Notes: generated by a model from the sequence alone, not told the origin. A stretch of DNA of 18,884 nucleotides from Oscillospiraceae bacterium (GCA_031270785.1 JAISWM010000087.1:1-18884), one strand, 5' to 3'; counted from the stretch's first letter, positions 1 through 8,054 are shown. Program-made: numbers and translations.

Positions 1-114
1 ACCAAAATCGACGACGGCGTATGAAGATACTCCAAGGAGATTTTGATGCAAAGCCATTTTTTAAGTGATGCATTTTTCGATAGTTTGCGCTCTGTGAGAT
101 TTACGGACAGGTCT
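1..114 (+). repeat. Family D MITE-like element, left part cut by window edge
   Basis: The stretch matches the right-hand ~114 bp of the full family D copies at 3653-3797 and 10857-10999, ending in TTTACGGACAGGTCT. It is followed by ATTATCAACTAATTTGAC, the right arm of family A, so this copy sits in a family A palindrome just as the copy at 10857 does. No coding potential is visible. Confidence 0.8.
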
Positions 115-142
115 ATTATCAACTAATTTGACCCACAACCAA

Positions 143-213
143 AATTTCCCGGGAGTATCTTTATACGCCGCCGCCAATTTTGATTGCAATTTGTAAAGTT
201 TACGGACAGGTCT
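143..213 (-). repeat. Family D element, partial inverted copy
   Basis: This is a second, oppositely oriented half copy of family D. It carries the GGGAGTATCTTTATACGCCG interior and ends in TTTACGGACAGGTCT followed by ATTAT. With the copy at 1-114 it makes a head-to-head arrangement, so hairpin formation or recombination between the copies is possible. Confidence 0.75.
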
Positions 214-266
214 ATTATACTAATAAATAAAGTAAATGACAAAAAGTTTTTATAATAAAAATTTTT

Positions 267-377
267 TATAGCTAACACCCTTGAAAAAGTCTAATCTTAG
301 CAGTCAACACCCTGCCGTCAGGCGGGGTGTTGATTTATTCCATATAGATCTTTTATTAATAAATGGAAGCAGCTATA
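267..377. repeat. Family C palindromic repeat with GC-rich core
   Basis: The TATAGCTAACACCCTTGAAA arm, the strong hairpin TCAACACCCTGCC/GGCGGGGTGTTGA at about 304-332, and a closing GCAGCTATA arm match family C. The right arm overlaps the 3' end of the upstream-coded ABC ATPase, and the TAG stop of that gene lies inside the terminal TATAGC of the repeat. The hairpin could also limit transcription between the flanking regions. Confidence 0.6.
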
Positions 378-1107
378 AAATTTTTGAAAGAAATTCTTCT
401 ACTCTTTCATTTTGAGAATTTTCAAAAATCTCTTTCGGAGGAGCGTCCGCGATAATCTCTCCGTTATCCATAAACAGTACCCTCGTTGCCACCTCACGCG
501 CGAAATTCATCTCATGAGTAACTACGAGCATTGTTATACCATTTTTTGCAAGATTTCCCATAACATCTAAAACTTCACCTATCATTTCGGGGTCAAGCGC
601 GGAGGTTGGCTCGTCAAACAAAATAACTTTAGGATCCATAGCAAGAGCCCTTACGATAGCTGCTCTTTGCTTCTGCCCCCCGGACAGCTTAATAGGGTAT
701 TCGTGCATTTTGTCAAGCAGATCTACCTTTATTAAAAGTCTTCTGGCTTCCTCCTGGGCTTCCTCTAAAGTTTTTACCTTAAGAAATACCGGAGCTAAAA
801 TAATATTTTGAAGTATCGTAAGGTGAGGGAATAAATTAAAATGTTGAAATACCATACCAATTTGGCGCCTTATGATGTCCATATTGCAAGACTTATTTGT
901 AATACATTTTCCTTCAAATAAAATTTCACCGCTGGTCGGAGCGTCAAGGCCGTTTATGCATCTTAAAAACGTACTTTTTCCAGAACCTGACGGGCCGATT
1001 ATAACAATCTTGTCTCCTTTATCTATATCAACATTTATTTTCTTTAAAACCTTAATAGTTTTTTTGCCGCTGTTAAAATGCTTAGATAAATTTCTAACGG
1101 ATATCAC
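373..1107 (-). CDS. Polar amino-acid ABC transporter ATP-binding protein (GlnQ/ArtP family)
   Basis: ATPase subunit of an amino-acid importer; it binds and hydrolyses ATP at the cytoplasmic face of the permease encoded just upstream. Visible motifs are the Walker A GPSGSGKST, the Q-loop region FQHFNLFPHLT, the signature LSGGQKQR, the Walker B ILFDEPTSALDP and the switch histidine in VVTHEMNFA. Together these are diagnostic of the GlnQ/HisP class. The open frame can be extended to a TTG at 1128, but a good AAAGGAG (1125-1119) lies 11 nt before the GTG at 1107, which would give a 244-residue protein starting ISVRNLSKHF, the usual N-terminus of the family. That start overlaps the end of the permease gene by 14 nt, implying translational coupling. 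The substrate (glutamine, arginine, cystine or another) cannot be told from sequence. Confidence 0.95.
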   Translation of the reverse strand: MISVRNLSKHFNSGKKTIKVLKKINVDIDKGDKIVIIGPSGSGKSTFLRCINGLDAPTSGEILFEGKCITNKSCNMDIIRRQIGMVFQHFNLFPHLTILQNIILAPVFLKVKTLEEAQEEARRLLIKVDLLDKMHEYPIKLSGGQKQRAAIVRALAMDPKVILFDEPTSALDPEMIGEVLDVMGNLAKNGITMLVVTHEMNFAREVATRVLFMDNGEIIADAPPKEIFENSQNERVEEFLSKIL

Positions 1108-2566
1108 TCTTACCAAAACTCCTTTCAAGCACAGCCATCAAATAAGAAATCAAGCATACTATAGCGAAATATATTACAGCCGTAGTCATAAGCGGTACAA
1201 ACGGTTCATAGGTCTGGCTTCTTATAATATCCCCCGCCCTTGATAAATCAACAATACCTATAAATCCCGCAACAGACGTCTCTTTTACAAGAGACACAAA
1301 TTCATTGCATAAAGTAGGAATAATATTTTTAAAAGCCTGGGGGAAAATAATTTTATTCATAGTAGTCATTTCTGTAAGACCTAAAGAGCGCCCCGCTTCA
1401 AATTGTCCTTTATCCACGGAAGATATACCGGCCCTGATAATTTCCGATACGTAAGCTCCGGAGTTTATTCCAAAAGCAACCATTGCAACAATTACCTTAG
1501 AAAGGCCCGTAGAACCGAGTATTAAATAATATATTATAAACATTTGCACTACAATAGGTGTCCCTCTAAATATCGCAATATATACATCCGCAATAAAATT
1601 CATAACCTTCATAAATAAATTCCGTGATTTTAAAATCTTAATCATTGAAATAAATACGCCTATACTTATACCTATAAAAAGAGCTACAATTGTAATTTCA
1701 AAAGTGACCTTAAGCCCTTGGAAAATCTCCTTATATCTTTCTTTATAAATTAAATTATTATAAATCTGCCCGCACAATCCCACATCGTCAGATTGGGCAC
1801 TGATATTTTTATATTTATTTATAATTTGATCGATAATTCCATCCTTTTTTAATTCTTTTAAAGAAACATTTATAAATTCAAGAAATTCTTTGTCGCCCTT
1901 TGGAACTGCAATTCTATATTCTTCTTTAAATAAATATCCGTCTAAAATTTTAGTTTCACTGTTTTTTTGCACAAGTTTAACAGCCGGATCGCTGTCAATA
2001 ACAACAGCGTCTATCCTTCCGTTTGATAAATCTAAAATAGCTTCTGAACCATTATTGTACCTATTAATTTCGCAGTCTTTCAAATTGTCAGTACAATAGA
2101 TGTCACCCGTGGTACCTAAATGAACACCTATCTTTTTGTTGTGCAAATCCTCGCCGGACTTTATATCGCTGCCCTCAAGAACTATCACAACCTGATCCGC
2201 CTCAAAGTAAGGATCTGAAAAATCCATATTTTGAGCTTTTTCTTCACTATAACTCATGGCGGCGATAACAAAATCACATTCCCCTTTGTTTATCTCCAGC
2301 GGCAGAGCACTAAAAGACACATCATTTATATTAATATCAACACCTAATTTTTTGGCAATTTCTCTTGCAATATCCATGTCTATACCCACAAACTTGTTAC
2401 CGTCTTTATATTCAAACGGTTCAAACTCAGCGTTTGTAGATACATTTATACTTCCAGTTAATTTAATATTTTCTACTCTATTTGCAGAAAATACACTTTG
2501 GGTATTGCACAAACACGCCAAAAATATGATCCAATATAACAAAAATATACTTTTTTTCACAGTCAT
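1094..2566 (-). CDS. Fused amino-acid substrate-binding protein and ABC permease
   Basis: A 490-residue fusion that both captures an amino acid outside the membrane and forms the import channel. Residues 1-28 form a signal sequence ending FSA. Residues about 35-255 are a periplasmic-binding-protein family 3 domain, with FEPFEYKDG, VGIDMDIA and MDFSDPYFEADQ typical of the fold. Residues about 280-485 are a membrane permease with several hydrophobic helices and an EAA loop (EAGRSLGLTEM...FPQA) that docks the ATPase. Fused binding protein-permeases of this type are known in Gram-positive GlnP systems. The start ATG at 2566 follows AAAGGA closely, and a promoter lies just upstream. The gene is followed by the overlapping ATPase gene, so the two form a complete importer. 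The ligand is not determinable here. Confidence 0.93.
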   Translation of the reverse strand: MTVKKSIFLLYWIIFLACLCNTQSVFSANRVENIKLTGSINVSTNAEFEPFEYKDGNKFVGIDMDIAREIAKKLGVDININDVSFSALPLEINKGECDFVIAAMSYSEEKAQNMDFSDPYFEADQVVIVLEGSDIKSGEDLHNKKIGVHLGTTGDIYCTDNLKDCEINRYNNGSEAILDLSNGRIDAVVIDSDPAVKLVQKNSETKILDGYLFKEEYRIAVPKGDKEFLEFINVSLKELKKDGIIDQIINKYKNISAQSDDVGLCGQIYNNLIYKERYKEIFQGLKVTFEITIVALFIGISIGVFISMIKILKSRNLFMKVMNFIADVYIAIFRGTPIVVQMFIIYYLILGSTGLSKVIVAMVAFGINSGAYVSEIIRAGISSVDKGQFEAGRSLGLTEMTTMNKIIFPQAFKNIIPTLCNEFVSLVKETSVAGFIGIVDLSRAGDIIRSQTYEPFVPLMTTAVIYFAIVCLISYLMAVLERSFGKSDIR

Positions 2567-2600
2567 TTATCCTTTTTTTGTATAATTTATATGATATATT

Positions 2601-2629
2601 ATACTATACCAATTTTTTATATTTGTCAA
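2601..2629 (-). promoter_or_regulatory. Sigma-A-like promoter of the amino-acid ABC operon
   Basis: On the minus strand a perfect TTGACA (2629-2624) is followed after 17 nt by TAGTAT (2606-2601). A better TATAAT lies 3 nt further (2603-2598) at a 20-nt spacing. It lies about 35 bp upstream of the ATG at 2566 in a very AT-rich stretch. Confidence 0.65.
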
Positions 2630-2676
2630 TAATCAATTGAATAAAAATTTTTCAAAGCATATCGTTGCTTGGTGAT

Positions 2677-2760
2677 GGGTCAAATTAATTGATAATATCT
2701 TTCACCCCCGCCGATTCGCGGGGGTGAAAGAAGGAATTTCAACTATTTTATGGCGCGACC
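2677..2760 (-). repeat. Family A palindromic repeat, full copy
   Basis: Reads on the minus strand as GGTCGCGCC...AATAGTTGAAATTCC, a GC hairpin (ACCCCCGC/GCGGGGGT), then GATATTATCAATTAATTTGA. Both outer arms are related to each other, so the whole unit is an imperfect palindrome. It lies between the ABC operon promoter and the 3' end of the next minus-strand gene. Confidence 0.85.
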
Positions 2761-2797
2761 AACGCCGCACCGCAAAGCCGATTAAAAATTTGCGACA

Positions 2798-3601
2798 TCA
2801 ATTTAACACATTTTCAATAATCTCCATAGACTTTTTTCCCTCCCACCGTTGCGCCAGTTTATCAAACTTTAGTTCCATTCCATCATCTAACTCGACTTCA
2901 GCATCATATAGCGCATTCCATTGCTTACCGGCTTCGTCAATCATTTCACCGGTAAGCTCGCCATCATTCTCCGGCAAACTGTCGAGGTAATCATTTGCCC
3001 CTTTGAACACCGTATCATATCGCCTTTTGAGCACATCAATAGTATGACTTAAAACGGGTCTTTCAGCATCTATTTCCTTTTTCTCTCCTGCTTCTTCCTC
3101 CCACGCAGGTCTTGGCGTTGTTCCTGGCCACCGTTGCGCCAGTTTATCAAACTTTAGTGACATTCCCTCATGTAACGCGAGTTCAATATCATATAGCGCA
3201 TTCCGTTGCTTATCGGCTTCGTCAATCATTTCACCGGTAAGCTCACCATCATTCTCCGGCAGATTGTCGAGGTAATCATTTGCCCCTTTGAACACCGTAT
3301 CATATCGCCTTTTGAGCGCATCAATAACATAACTTAAAACGGGTCTTTCAGCATATATGTTCGTCGGCTGCGGTTCTTCGGCATATCGTTTTTTGCAATA
3401 TAGCACGGTAAATACAGTTAACAACGAAACTCCCATAGCAACTAATGTGCATTTAGCGGGATTATCGGAAACAAAGTTTTTAATTTTTTGTATTTTACTG
3501 GTTTCACTTTTCGGGGGGATACAGCATCCTGCTTGTTCACCCACCAGCGACGTAAAAATAGCTAAGGCCGCTAATAAGCCGGAAATAATTCTGTTTTTCA
3601 T
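2798..3601 (-). CDS. Exported or membrane protein with two 75-residue tandem repeats, unknown function
   Basis: I do not recognise a family. The 267-residue product starts with a signal-like hydrophobic segment (residues 5-20), followed by CC at 26-27. A second hydrophobic stretch (51-69, CTLVAMGVSLLTVFTVLYC) is likely a membrane span, followed by the basic CKKR. The rest is soluble and charged: two near-identical repeats at residues 84-158 and 179-253, each running AERPVLS, KRRYDTVFKGANDYL, LPENDGELTGEMIDEA, FDKLAQRW. They are separated by a Pro/Glu linker, with a period of 95 residues. High nucleotide identity between the repeats points to a recent duplication. The start ATG at 3601 has TAGGAG 8-9 nt upstream. 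The repeats probably lie on one side of the membrane as helical modules. It sits alone between repeat elements, with no operon partner. Confidence 0.8.
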   Translation of the reverse strand: MKNRIISGLLAALAIFTSLVGEQAGCCIPPKSETSKIQKIKNFVSDNPAKCTLVAMGVSLLTVFTVLYCKKRYAEEPQPTNIYAERPVLSYVIDALKRRYDTVFKGANDYLDNLPENDGELTGEMIDEADKQRNALYDIELALHEGMSLKFDKLAQRWPGTTPRPAWEEEAGEKKEIDAERPVLSHTIDVLKRRYDTVFKGANDYLDSLPENDGELTGEMIDEAGKQWNALYDAEVELDDGMELKFDKLAQRWEGKKSMEIIENVLN

Positions 3602-3652
3602 TGTGTTTCTCCTAACTACCTCATATTTGTTTTATTTTGAAATAGTATTATT

Positions 3653-3797
3653 AGACCTGTCCGTAAATCTCACAGAGCGCAAATTATCGAAAAAATGCAT
3701 CACTTAAAAAATGGCTTTGCATCAAAATCTCCCGGGAAGTATTTTTATACGCCGTCGTCGATTTTGATTGCAATCTGTAAAATTTACGGACAGGTCT
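3653..3797 (-). mobile_element. Family D MITE-like element, full copy
   Basis: A 145-bp element bounded by AGACCTGTCCGTAAA and its inverted complement TTTACGGACAGGTCT, flanked on both sides by ATT. An inner inverted pair (CATCAAAATC ... GATTTTGATTGC) makes most of the element foldable. It has no open frame of note, so a transposase would have to act in trans. Confidence 0.8.
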
Positions 3798-3899
3798 ATT
3801 ATAAGTGCCATAAATTAGCAACATATTTATTATATCTCAATTAATATTGTGTTGCAATGTTTTTATTACAAATTTAATTTAAACCCACCCTGATTTTTT

Positions 3900-3985
3900 G
3901 GCCATGTATCAAAACAGTTGAAACCTCTTCTTCCTCCCCGCGTTCTGGCGAGCAGGGGAGAAGATATTACCAACTAATTTGGCCC
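3900..3985 (+). repeat. Family A palindromic repeat, full copy
   Basis: GGCCATGTATCAAAACAGTTG opens the unit, the core is CCCCGC...GCAGGGG, and GATATTACCAACTAATTTGG closes it. It is immediately followed by a family C-like arm (about 4005-4065) that runs into the region upstream of dusB. The core is more degenerate than in other copies. Confidence 0.7.
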
Positions 3986-4119
3986 CCTAGGGGAGGGAAA
4001 GCGCGCGTGAGTAAGTTTGCCTTTTTCAAAAAAACGGCTATCATTTAAAAAATGTATCAGATATAATTTTATGAAGCAAAACTAATTTACTATAATAACA
4101 AGGAATTTTGTTTTTTAAA

Positions 4120-5088
4120 ATGAGCGGTAATATTTTTAAAAAATTAGGAATAAAGAACAATATTTTGTTGTCGCCTATGGCGGGGGTGACTGACCGAGCT
4201 TTCCGAGAAATATGCTTAGATTACGGAGTTGCATATTCGATTAGTGAAATGGTAAGTACTAAAGGCCTTATGTATAATAATGCTAAAACTATTCAATTAA
4301 TACAACATAGCAAAATCGAGACTCCGTTTTGTGTTCAGATTTTTGGAAATGATCTGGAATCATTTAAAGAGGCGGCAAAAATTTTATCATCATATAAAGA
4401 TATTGATATTATAGATGTTAATATGGGGTGTCCTGCGCCTAAAATTGTAAATAATGGTGCCGGAAGCGCACTTATGAAAAATCCGTCTTTTTGTGGAAAA
4501 ATTGTAGAAACCATCAAAATGTATACCTCGCTACCCGTTACTGTAAAAATCAGAGCCGGGTGGGATAACAGCAGCATTAATGCGGTCAATGTTGCGCGAT
4601 GCTGTGAAAGTGCCGGTGCAGACGCCATAGCAGTCCATGGAAGGACTAGATCTCAGATGTATTCGGGAAAATGCAATTTAGACATTATAAAAGACGTTAA
4701 ATCTTGTCTGCAAATACCGGTAATAGGGAATGGGGATATAACTTCTGCCGCATCAGCCGAATATATGATTAACCATACTTTGTGTGATATGATATCTATA
4801 GCCAGAGGAGCGCTTGGTAATCCTTGGATATTTGACAAAATAAATAGTTTTTTGAAATATGGAAAATCTTCAGAGGATATCAGCGCCGAAGAAAAAATAA
4901 AGGTAATAAAAAAACATATTCTCAAACTTGCTGAATATAAAGGGGAACATATTGGTATTAAAGAAGCCAGAAAACATATTTGCTGGTATTTAAAAAATAT
5001 TAAGGATGCGTCAAAGTACAGAAAAACAGTATTTTGTTTGGAAAAATTAGATGATTTTTTAAATTTCATTGATAATATTGGGTATTGA
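4120..5088 (+). CDS. dusB: tRNA-dihydrouridine synthase (DusB-type)
   Basis: A flavin-dependent enzyme that reduces specific uridines to dihydrouridine in tRNA, using NADPH, in the cytoplasm. The N-terminal two thirds form a TIM barrel with LSPMAGVTDRAFR, the FGND motif, DVNMGCPAPK with the catalytic cysteine, NGAGSALMK, VKIRAGWD, HGRTRSQMYSG, IPVIGNGDI and ARGALGNPWIF (FMN phosphate binding). The C-terminal helical domain ends about residue 322, normal for the family. The frame extends to a TTG at 4108, but that codon is only 2 nt from AAGGAA (4100-4105). The ATG at 4120 is preferred although its spacing (about 14 nt) is long, and the exact start is uncertain. It is a single plus-strand gene between minus-strand neighbours. 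TATAAT-like boxes occur at 4062 and 4091 without a convincing -35. Confidence 0.95.
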   Translation: MSGNIFKKLGIKNNILLSPMAGVTDRAFREICLDYGVAYSISEMVSTKGLMYNNAKTIQLIQHSKIETPFCVQIFGNDLESFKEAAKILSSYKDIDIIDVNMGCPAPKIVNNGAGSALMKNPSFCGKIVETIKMYTSLPVTVKIRAGWDNSSINAVNVARCCESAGADAIAVHGRTRSQMYSGKCNLDIIKDVKSCLQIPVIGNGDITSAASAEYMINHTLCDMISIARGALGNPWIFDKINSFLKYGKSSEDISAEEKIKVIKKHILKLAEYKGEHIGIKEARKHICWYLKNIKDASKYRKTVFCLEKLDDFLNFIDNIGY

Positions 5089-5098
5089 GCATATTCAT

Positions 5099-5130
5099 AA
5101 AAAAATCCTCACCCGCAGCGGTGAAAGGAT
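5099..5130 (-). terminator. Rho-independent terminator for minus-strand transcription
   Basis: Read on the minus strand, ATCCT-TT-CACC pairs with GGTG-AGGAT around a short loop, and the stem is followed by seven Ts (5105-5099). It lies just past the dusB stop and faces transcripts coming from the signal peptidase genes, so it probably prevents antisense transcription into dusB. Confidence 0.5.
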
Positions 5131-5201
5131 CATTGCATTTATATCCACGATAATTTAATTTTGTCATTAATTTGTAATATTTAAATTTTAAATTAATTTT
5201 T

Positions 5202-5280
5202 AGTCATGTCTCAAAATAATTGGAACTTTTTCTTTTTCCCCCCCGCGTTCTAGCGGGGGAAAAATATTATCAACTGGACC
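5202..5280 (+). repeat. Family A palindromic repeat
   Basis: AGTCATGTCTCAAAATAATTGG, then a CCCCCCGCGTTCTAGCGGGGG core, then ATATTATCAACTGGACC. The right arm has lost the AATTT segment present in other copies. Confidence 0.8.
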
Positions 5281-5880
5281 ACAACCCAAAATTTAGAACC
5301 GCCACCGCCCCGCCTACCGGCGGGGCGATGATTGCTAAAATTTAGACTTTTTTCCAGCACAGCAGCTATAAAATATGGGATAATTTCAAAAATTAAGCAT
5401 AATGATATTATATAGCCAAAGCCATTTAGAAACGTGGTATTACTTGCATTTTCCCCCCCGCCAGTGGCGGGGGGGAAGATATAGCAAAAATCATTTAGAA
5501 ACATGGTATTATTTGCATTTCCCCCCCCGCCACTGGCGGGGGGGAAAAGTAAAAATGCCGCTATTTAAAAATGTTTTTACTATAAGCCACCGCCCCGCCT
5601 ACCGGCGGGGCGATAATTGCCGAAATTTTGATTTTTTTCAAATGTAGCAGATATATTTACGTTTCTTTCCCCCCCGCGTTTTAGCGGGGGAAAAGACATT
5701 ATCAACTAATTTAACCCACAATCCAAAAGAACAGGCATCCCCCCGCCACTGGCGGGGGAAAAAGTAAAAATGCCGCTATTTAAAAATGTTTTTACTATAA
5801 GCCCCACCGCCCCGCCTACAGGCGGGGCGATAATTGCCAAGATTTAAATTTTTTTCAAGCACAGCGGCTATATTGACTAT
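5281..5880. repeat. Mosaic cluster of GC-rich hairpin repeats (families A, B and C)
   Basis: Six hairpin cores fall within 600 bp and there is no credible gene. Family C right-half units with CCGCCCCGCCTAC(C/A)GGCGGGGCG occur at about 5290-5375, 5583-5656 and 5800-5873. Family B occurs as a left half at 5411-5479, a full copy at 5480-5585 and a right half at 5735-5800. A family A right half lies at 5661-5716. Short open frames in this zone are translations of the repeats and have no independent ribosome binding site. Confidence 0.8.
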
Positions 5881-5924
5881 AACAGGCATATACGTTTTTC
5901 GTGAATTTTTTGGTAAATCTATTA

Positions 5925-6515
5925 TTAAATTATTTTGAATCTATCAAAAGGGAAAAGTATAACGGCCGCTTTACCAACGATATTTTCGTTTGGAATTATA
6001 CCTACATTTTTAAATCTGCTATCCATAGAATGGTTCCTGTTGTCGCCCATCACAAAGCTGTGGCCCGGAGGAATAATATCCGGAATGTTGTTATCGCCTT
6101 GGAGCCACATAGGTTCTCTTATGTATGTTTCGTCGAGCGTTTTGCCATCCACCATTACTTTTCCGGATTTAAAATCTATACTAAAACTCTGATTTTCCGT
6201 AGCAATTACTCTTTTGACCAGTGGTTCATCTAAGAACTGCCCTTTAGTAATTACGACAACATCGCCATTGTGCGGAACGTAATTCCATTTTAAAACTACC
6301 ACCTTATCTCCGTCGCGTAAGGTGTTGAGCATGGACCATCCGCTTATATTTACAATCCTAAATATAAACGAAAGGGAAATTACCACTACGATAACAGCCT
6401 GAGCAATCGATTCCAGCCATTCAAAGCACGAGGTGGAAAATCGATCGGTTGGTCTGTCGTCGATTTTATAACTTTCGTTTATTTCTTCGTAAATTTTTTT
6501 ATTTTCTTGGTTCAT
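5925..6515 (-). CDS. lepB: Signal peptidase I (first of two)
   Basis: A membrane serine protease that removes signal peptides from exported preproteins. The protein has a soluble N-terminus, one membrane anchor (about residues 37-55) and the type I signal peptidase boxes. These are SGWSMLNTL with nucleophile Ser61, VVVLKWNYVP, LVKRVIATE with general base Lys101, and GHSFVMGDNRNHSMDSR. The usual SMxPTL has Asn in place of Pro, as in the paralogue downstream of rplS. The start chosen is the ATG at 6515, 9 nt after GAGGT (6529-6525); a GTG at 6518 is an alternative. It lies about 600 bp downstream of the second lepB with a repeat zone between. The placement after rplS follows a common Bacillota arrangement. 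The N-terminal halves of the two copies differ strongly, so their substrates may differ. Confidence 0.95.
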   Translation of the reverse strand: MNQENKKIYEEINESYKIDDRPTDRFSTSCFEWLESIAQAVIVVVISLSFIFRIVNISGWSMLNTLRDGDKVVVLKWNYVPHNGDVVVITKGQFLDEPLVKRVIATENQSFSIDFKSGKVMVDGKTLDETYIREPMWLQGDNNIPDIIPPGHSFVMGDNRNHSMDSRFKNVGIIPNENIVGKAAVILFPFDRFKII

Positions 6516-6611
6516 CACTAATCTACCTCATTGTGGGCGCTGCTTTTTAAAAAAGCAAACTCATTTGTACGTTTCTTTTACCGCTGGCGGTGGGGAAAAA
6601 ATATCATCAAC

Positions 6612-6823
6612 TAAAAATAAGCAAATTTAATTTTTTCAGGGTTGAATTTGTAAAATAATAAAAATAAAACCAGCTGTGATATGGTCATGTCTCAAAATAG
6701 TTGAAATTTTTTCTTTCATCCCAACCATGAGCGGGAGAACGATATTATCAATTAAAAATAAGCAAATTTAAATTTTTCAGGGTTGAATTTGTAAAATAAT
6801 AAAAATAAAACCAGCTGTAATGT
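6612..6823. repeat. Direct tandem duplication of about 70 bp, period 141 bp, with a family A copy between
   Basis: The sequence TAAAAATAAGCAAATTTAA...AAAACCAGCTGT occurs at 6612-6683 and again at 6753-6823 with few differences. A degenerate family A palindrome (6683-6754, beginning GGTCATGTCTCAAAA, with a weakened core CCCAACCATGAGCGGG) separates them. The duplication boundary falls in the ATCAACTA/ATCAATTA arm of family A, so slippage or recombination between family A copies probably created it. Confidence 0.8.
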
Positions 6824-6893
6824 GTTCATCTTTTAAAATATTACAATTCGGTAACAAAATTAAATTACCGTAGCTATAGCTATAGTACGGCAA

Positions 6894-7090
6894 TATAGTA
6901 AAAGCCTTTTGAAACAGTAACATTTTTATTTTCCCCCCAACTTTGGCGGCGATCCAAATTAGTTGATGATATTTTTCCTCCCCGCCCATGGCGGGGGGGA
7001 AAGAAGAAATTTCAACTATTTTGGGACACGACCCCGCGAGTCGGCAGAAAAAACGCAAATAATACCACGTTTTTAAATAGTTTTTGCTAT
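6894..7090. repeat. Family B repeat interrupted by a family A repeat
   Basis: A family B left arm (6894-6950, ATATAGTAAAAGCCTTTTGAA...CCCCCC) and right arm (about 7046-7090, AATACCACGTTTTTAAATAG...TTGCTATA) are separated by a near-complete minus-strand family A copy at 6951-7033. The join occurs in the GC-rich core. Confidence 0.7.
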
Positions 7091-7113
7091 ATATGCAGGG
7101 GGGAGCAAAAATT

Positions 7114-7695
7114 TTATTTTATTGCGCCGAACCTAAAAAGCGGAAAAACAATATGCGTGGCTTTACCAACGATGTTTTCGTTGGGGATTACACCTATTTC
7201 CTTATATCTGCTGTCCATTGAATTATTTCTGTTATCACCCATTACGAACGTATGCCCTTTGGGTATAACCTTTGGAATAACACCATCGCCTTTGCGCCAC
7301 ATAGGCTCTAAAATATATGGCTCTTTTAATGTAGTACCATCCACGATGACGGTATTATTATCAAAATCTATACTAAGCGTTTGGCCCTCGGTGGCAATTG
7401 CCCTCTTAACAAGAGGTTTATCATATTGAACCCCTTTGGTGATTACAACAACATCGCCGCTGCGCGGGGTGTAATTCCATTTTAATATAAATACTTTATC
7501 TTTGTCGTGCAAAGTGTTGAGCATAGAAGTGCCGTCAACGGTTGCAATTCTGAATATAAACGCCAGCACTGCAACCATAACCACAAGCGCTTGAGCTATA
7601 GATTCCGTCCATTCAAAAGTTGAAGTCGAAAAGCTTGTAGTGAATCTGTCAATACCATTTTGCGATGTATCGTTAGAATTAATTTTATCGTTCAT
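7114..7695 (-). CDS. lepB: Signal peptidase I (second copy, directly downstream of rplS)
   Basis: A paralogue of the signal peptidase gene at 5925-6515 with the same fold. It has an anchor at about residues 33-50, DGTSMLNTLHDKDKV with Ser57, LVKRAIATEGQ with Lys97, and GHTFVMGDNRNNSMDSRYK. The catalytic dyad is intact, so the enzyme should be active. The start ATG at 7695 follows AAAGGGGG by 8 nt. It is the first gene after rplS on the minus strand, the conserved rplS-lepB order of Bacillota, although 360 bp of repeats (7716-8004) now separate them. The two paralogues share most C-terminal motifs but differ in the N-terminal 30 residues and in loops. Two active signal peptidases fit the several signal-bearing proteins in this window. 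Confidence 0.95.
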   Translation of the reverse strand: MNDKINSNDTSQNGIDRFTTSFSTSTFEWTESIAQALVVMVAVLAFIFRIATVDGTSMLNTLHDKDKVFILKWNYTPRSGDVVVITKGVQYDKPLVKRAIATEGQTLSIDFDNNTVIVDGTTLKEPYILEPMWRKGDGVIPKVIPKGHTFVMGDNRNNSMDSRYKEIGVIPNENIVGKATHIVFPLFRFGAIK

Positions 7696-7715
7696 ACATA
7701 TTACCCCCTTTGCAA

Positions 7716-7823
7716 TATAGCTGTCGCTCTTGAAAAAAATAAATTTGTTTGTACGGCCTCTCCCTGCCGATGGTGGGGAGAGAGTGGTAAAAAATCAAAC
7801 ATTTTTCAATGGCGTTAGCTATA
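7716..7823. repeat. Family C palindromic repeat, full copy
   Basis: ATATAGCTGTCGCTCTTGAA at one end, a core CTCTCCCTGCC/GGTGGGGAGAG, and AAACATTTTTCAATGGCGTTAGCTATA at the other. It lies just upstream of the second signal peptidase's ribosome binding site. Confidence 0.75.
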
Positions 7824-7860
7824 ATAAAAACCTTTTTGTCCTTTCACCCGCCGAACACTG

Positions 7861-7942
7861 GGTCGTGTCTCAAAAGAGTTGAAATTTCTTCTTCCCCCCC
7901 GCCTACGGCGGGGGGGAAAAGATATTATCAATTAATTTGGAC
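7861..7942 (+). repeat. Family A palindromic repeat, full copy
   Basis: GGTCGTGTCTCAAAAGAGTT, a perfect core CCCCCCCGCC TACGGCGGGGGGG, then GATATTATCAATTAATTTGG. It is one of the best-preserved copies. Confidence 0.9.
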
Positions 7943-7947
7943 TGTTA

Positions 7948-8004
7948 CTTTTAAGTGATGCATTTTTCGATAGTTTGCGCTCTGTGAGGTTTACGTACAG
8001 GTCT
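7948..8004 (+). repeat. Family D fragment
   Basis: TTTTAAGTGATGCATTTTTCG...GTACAGGTCT is the right-hand third of family D, joined directly to the end of a family A copy. Confidence 0.75.
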
Positions 8005-8054
8005 ATTTAGTAACTGTATTAAAAAAGGACTTTGTAAGACAGACCTATAAAAGA

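Noticed and set aside
5250..5647. Open frames on both strands in the repeat cluster
   Set aside because: They translate the hairpin repeats, contain repeated peptide phrases such as HFPPR, and lack ribosome binding sites.
5202..5880. CRISPR array, because of regularly recurring palindromes
   Set aside because: Units are not equally spaced, several different families alternate, spacers are themselves repeated, and no cas gene is present.
6777..7058. Minus-strand 93-codon open frame
   Set aside because: It spans family A and B repeats and a tandem duplication; no start signal and no protein-like composition.
7861..7942. Rho-independent terminators at each GC-rich hairpin
   Set aside because: The cores are flanked by pyrimidine runs before and A runs after the stem, so the strand leaving the hairpin lacks a U-run in most copies. 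They may affect RNA but are not called as terminators.
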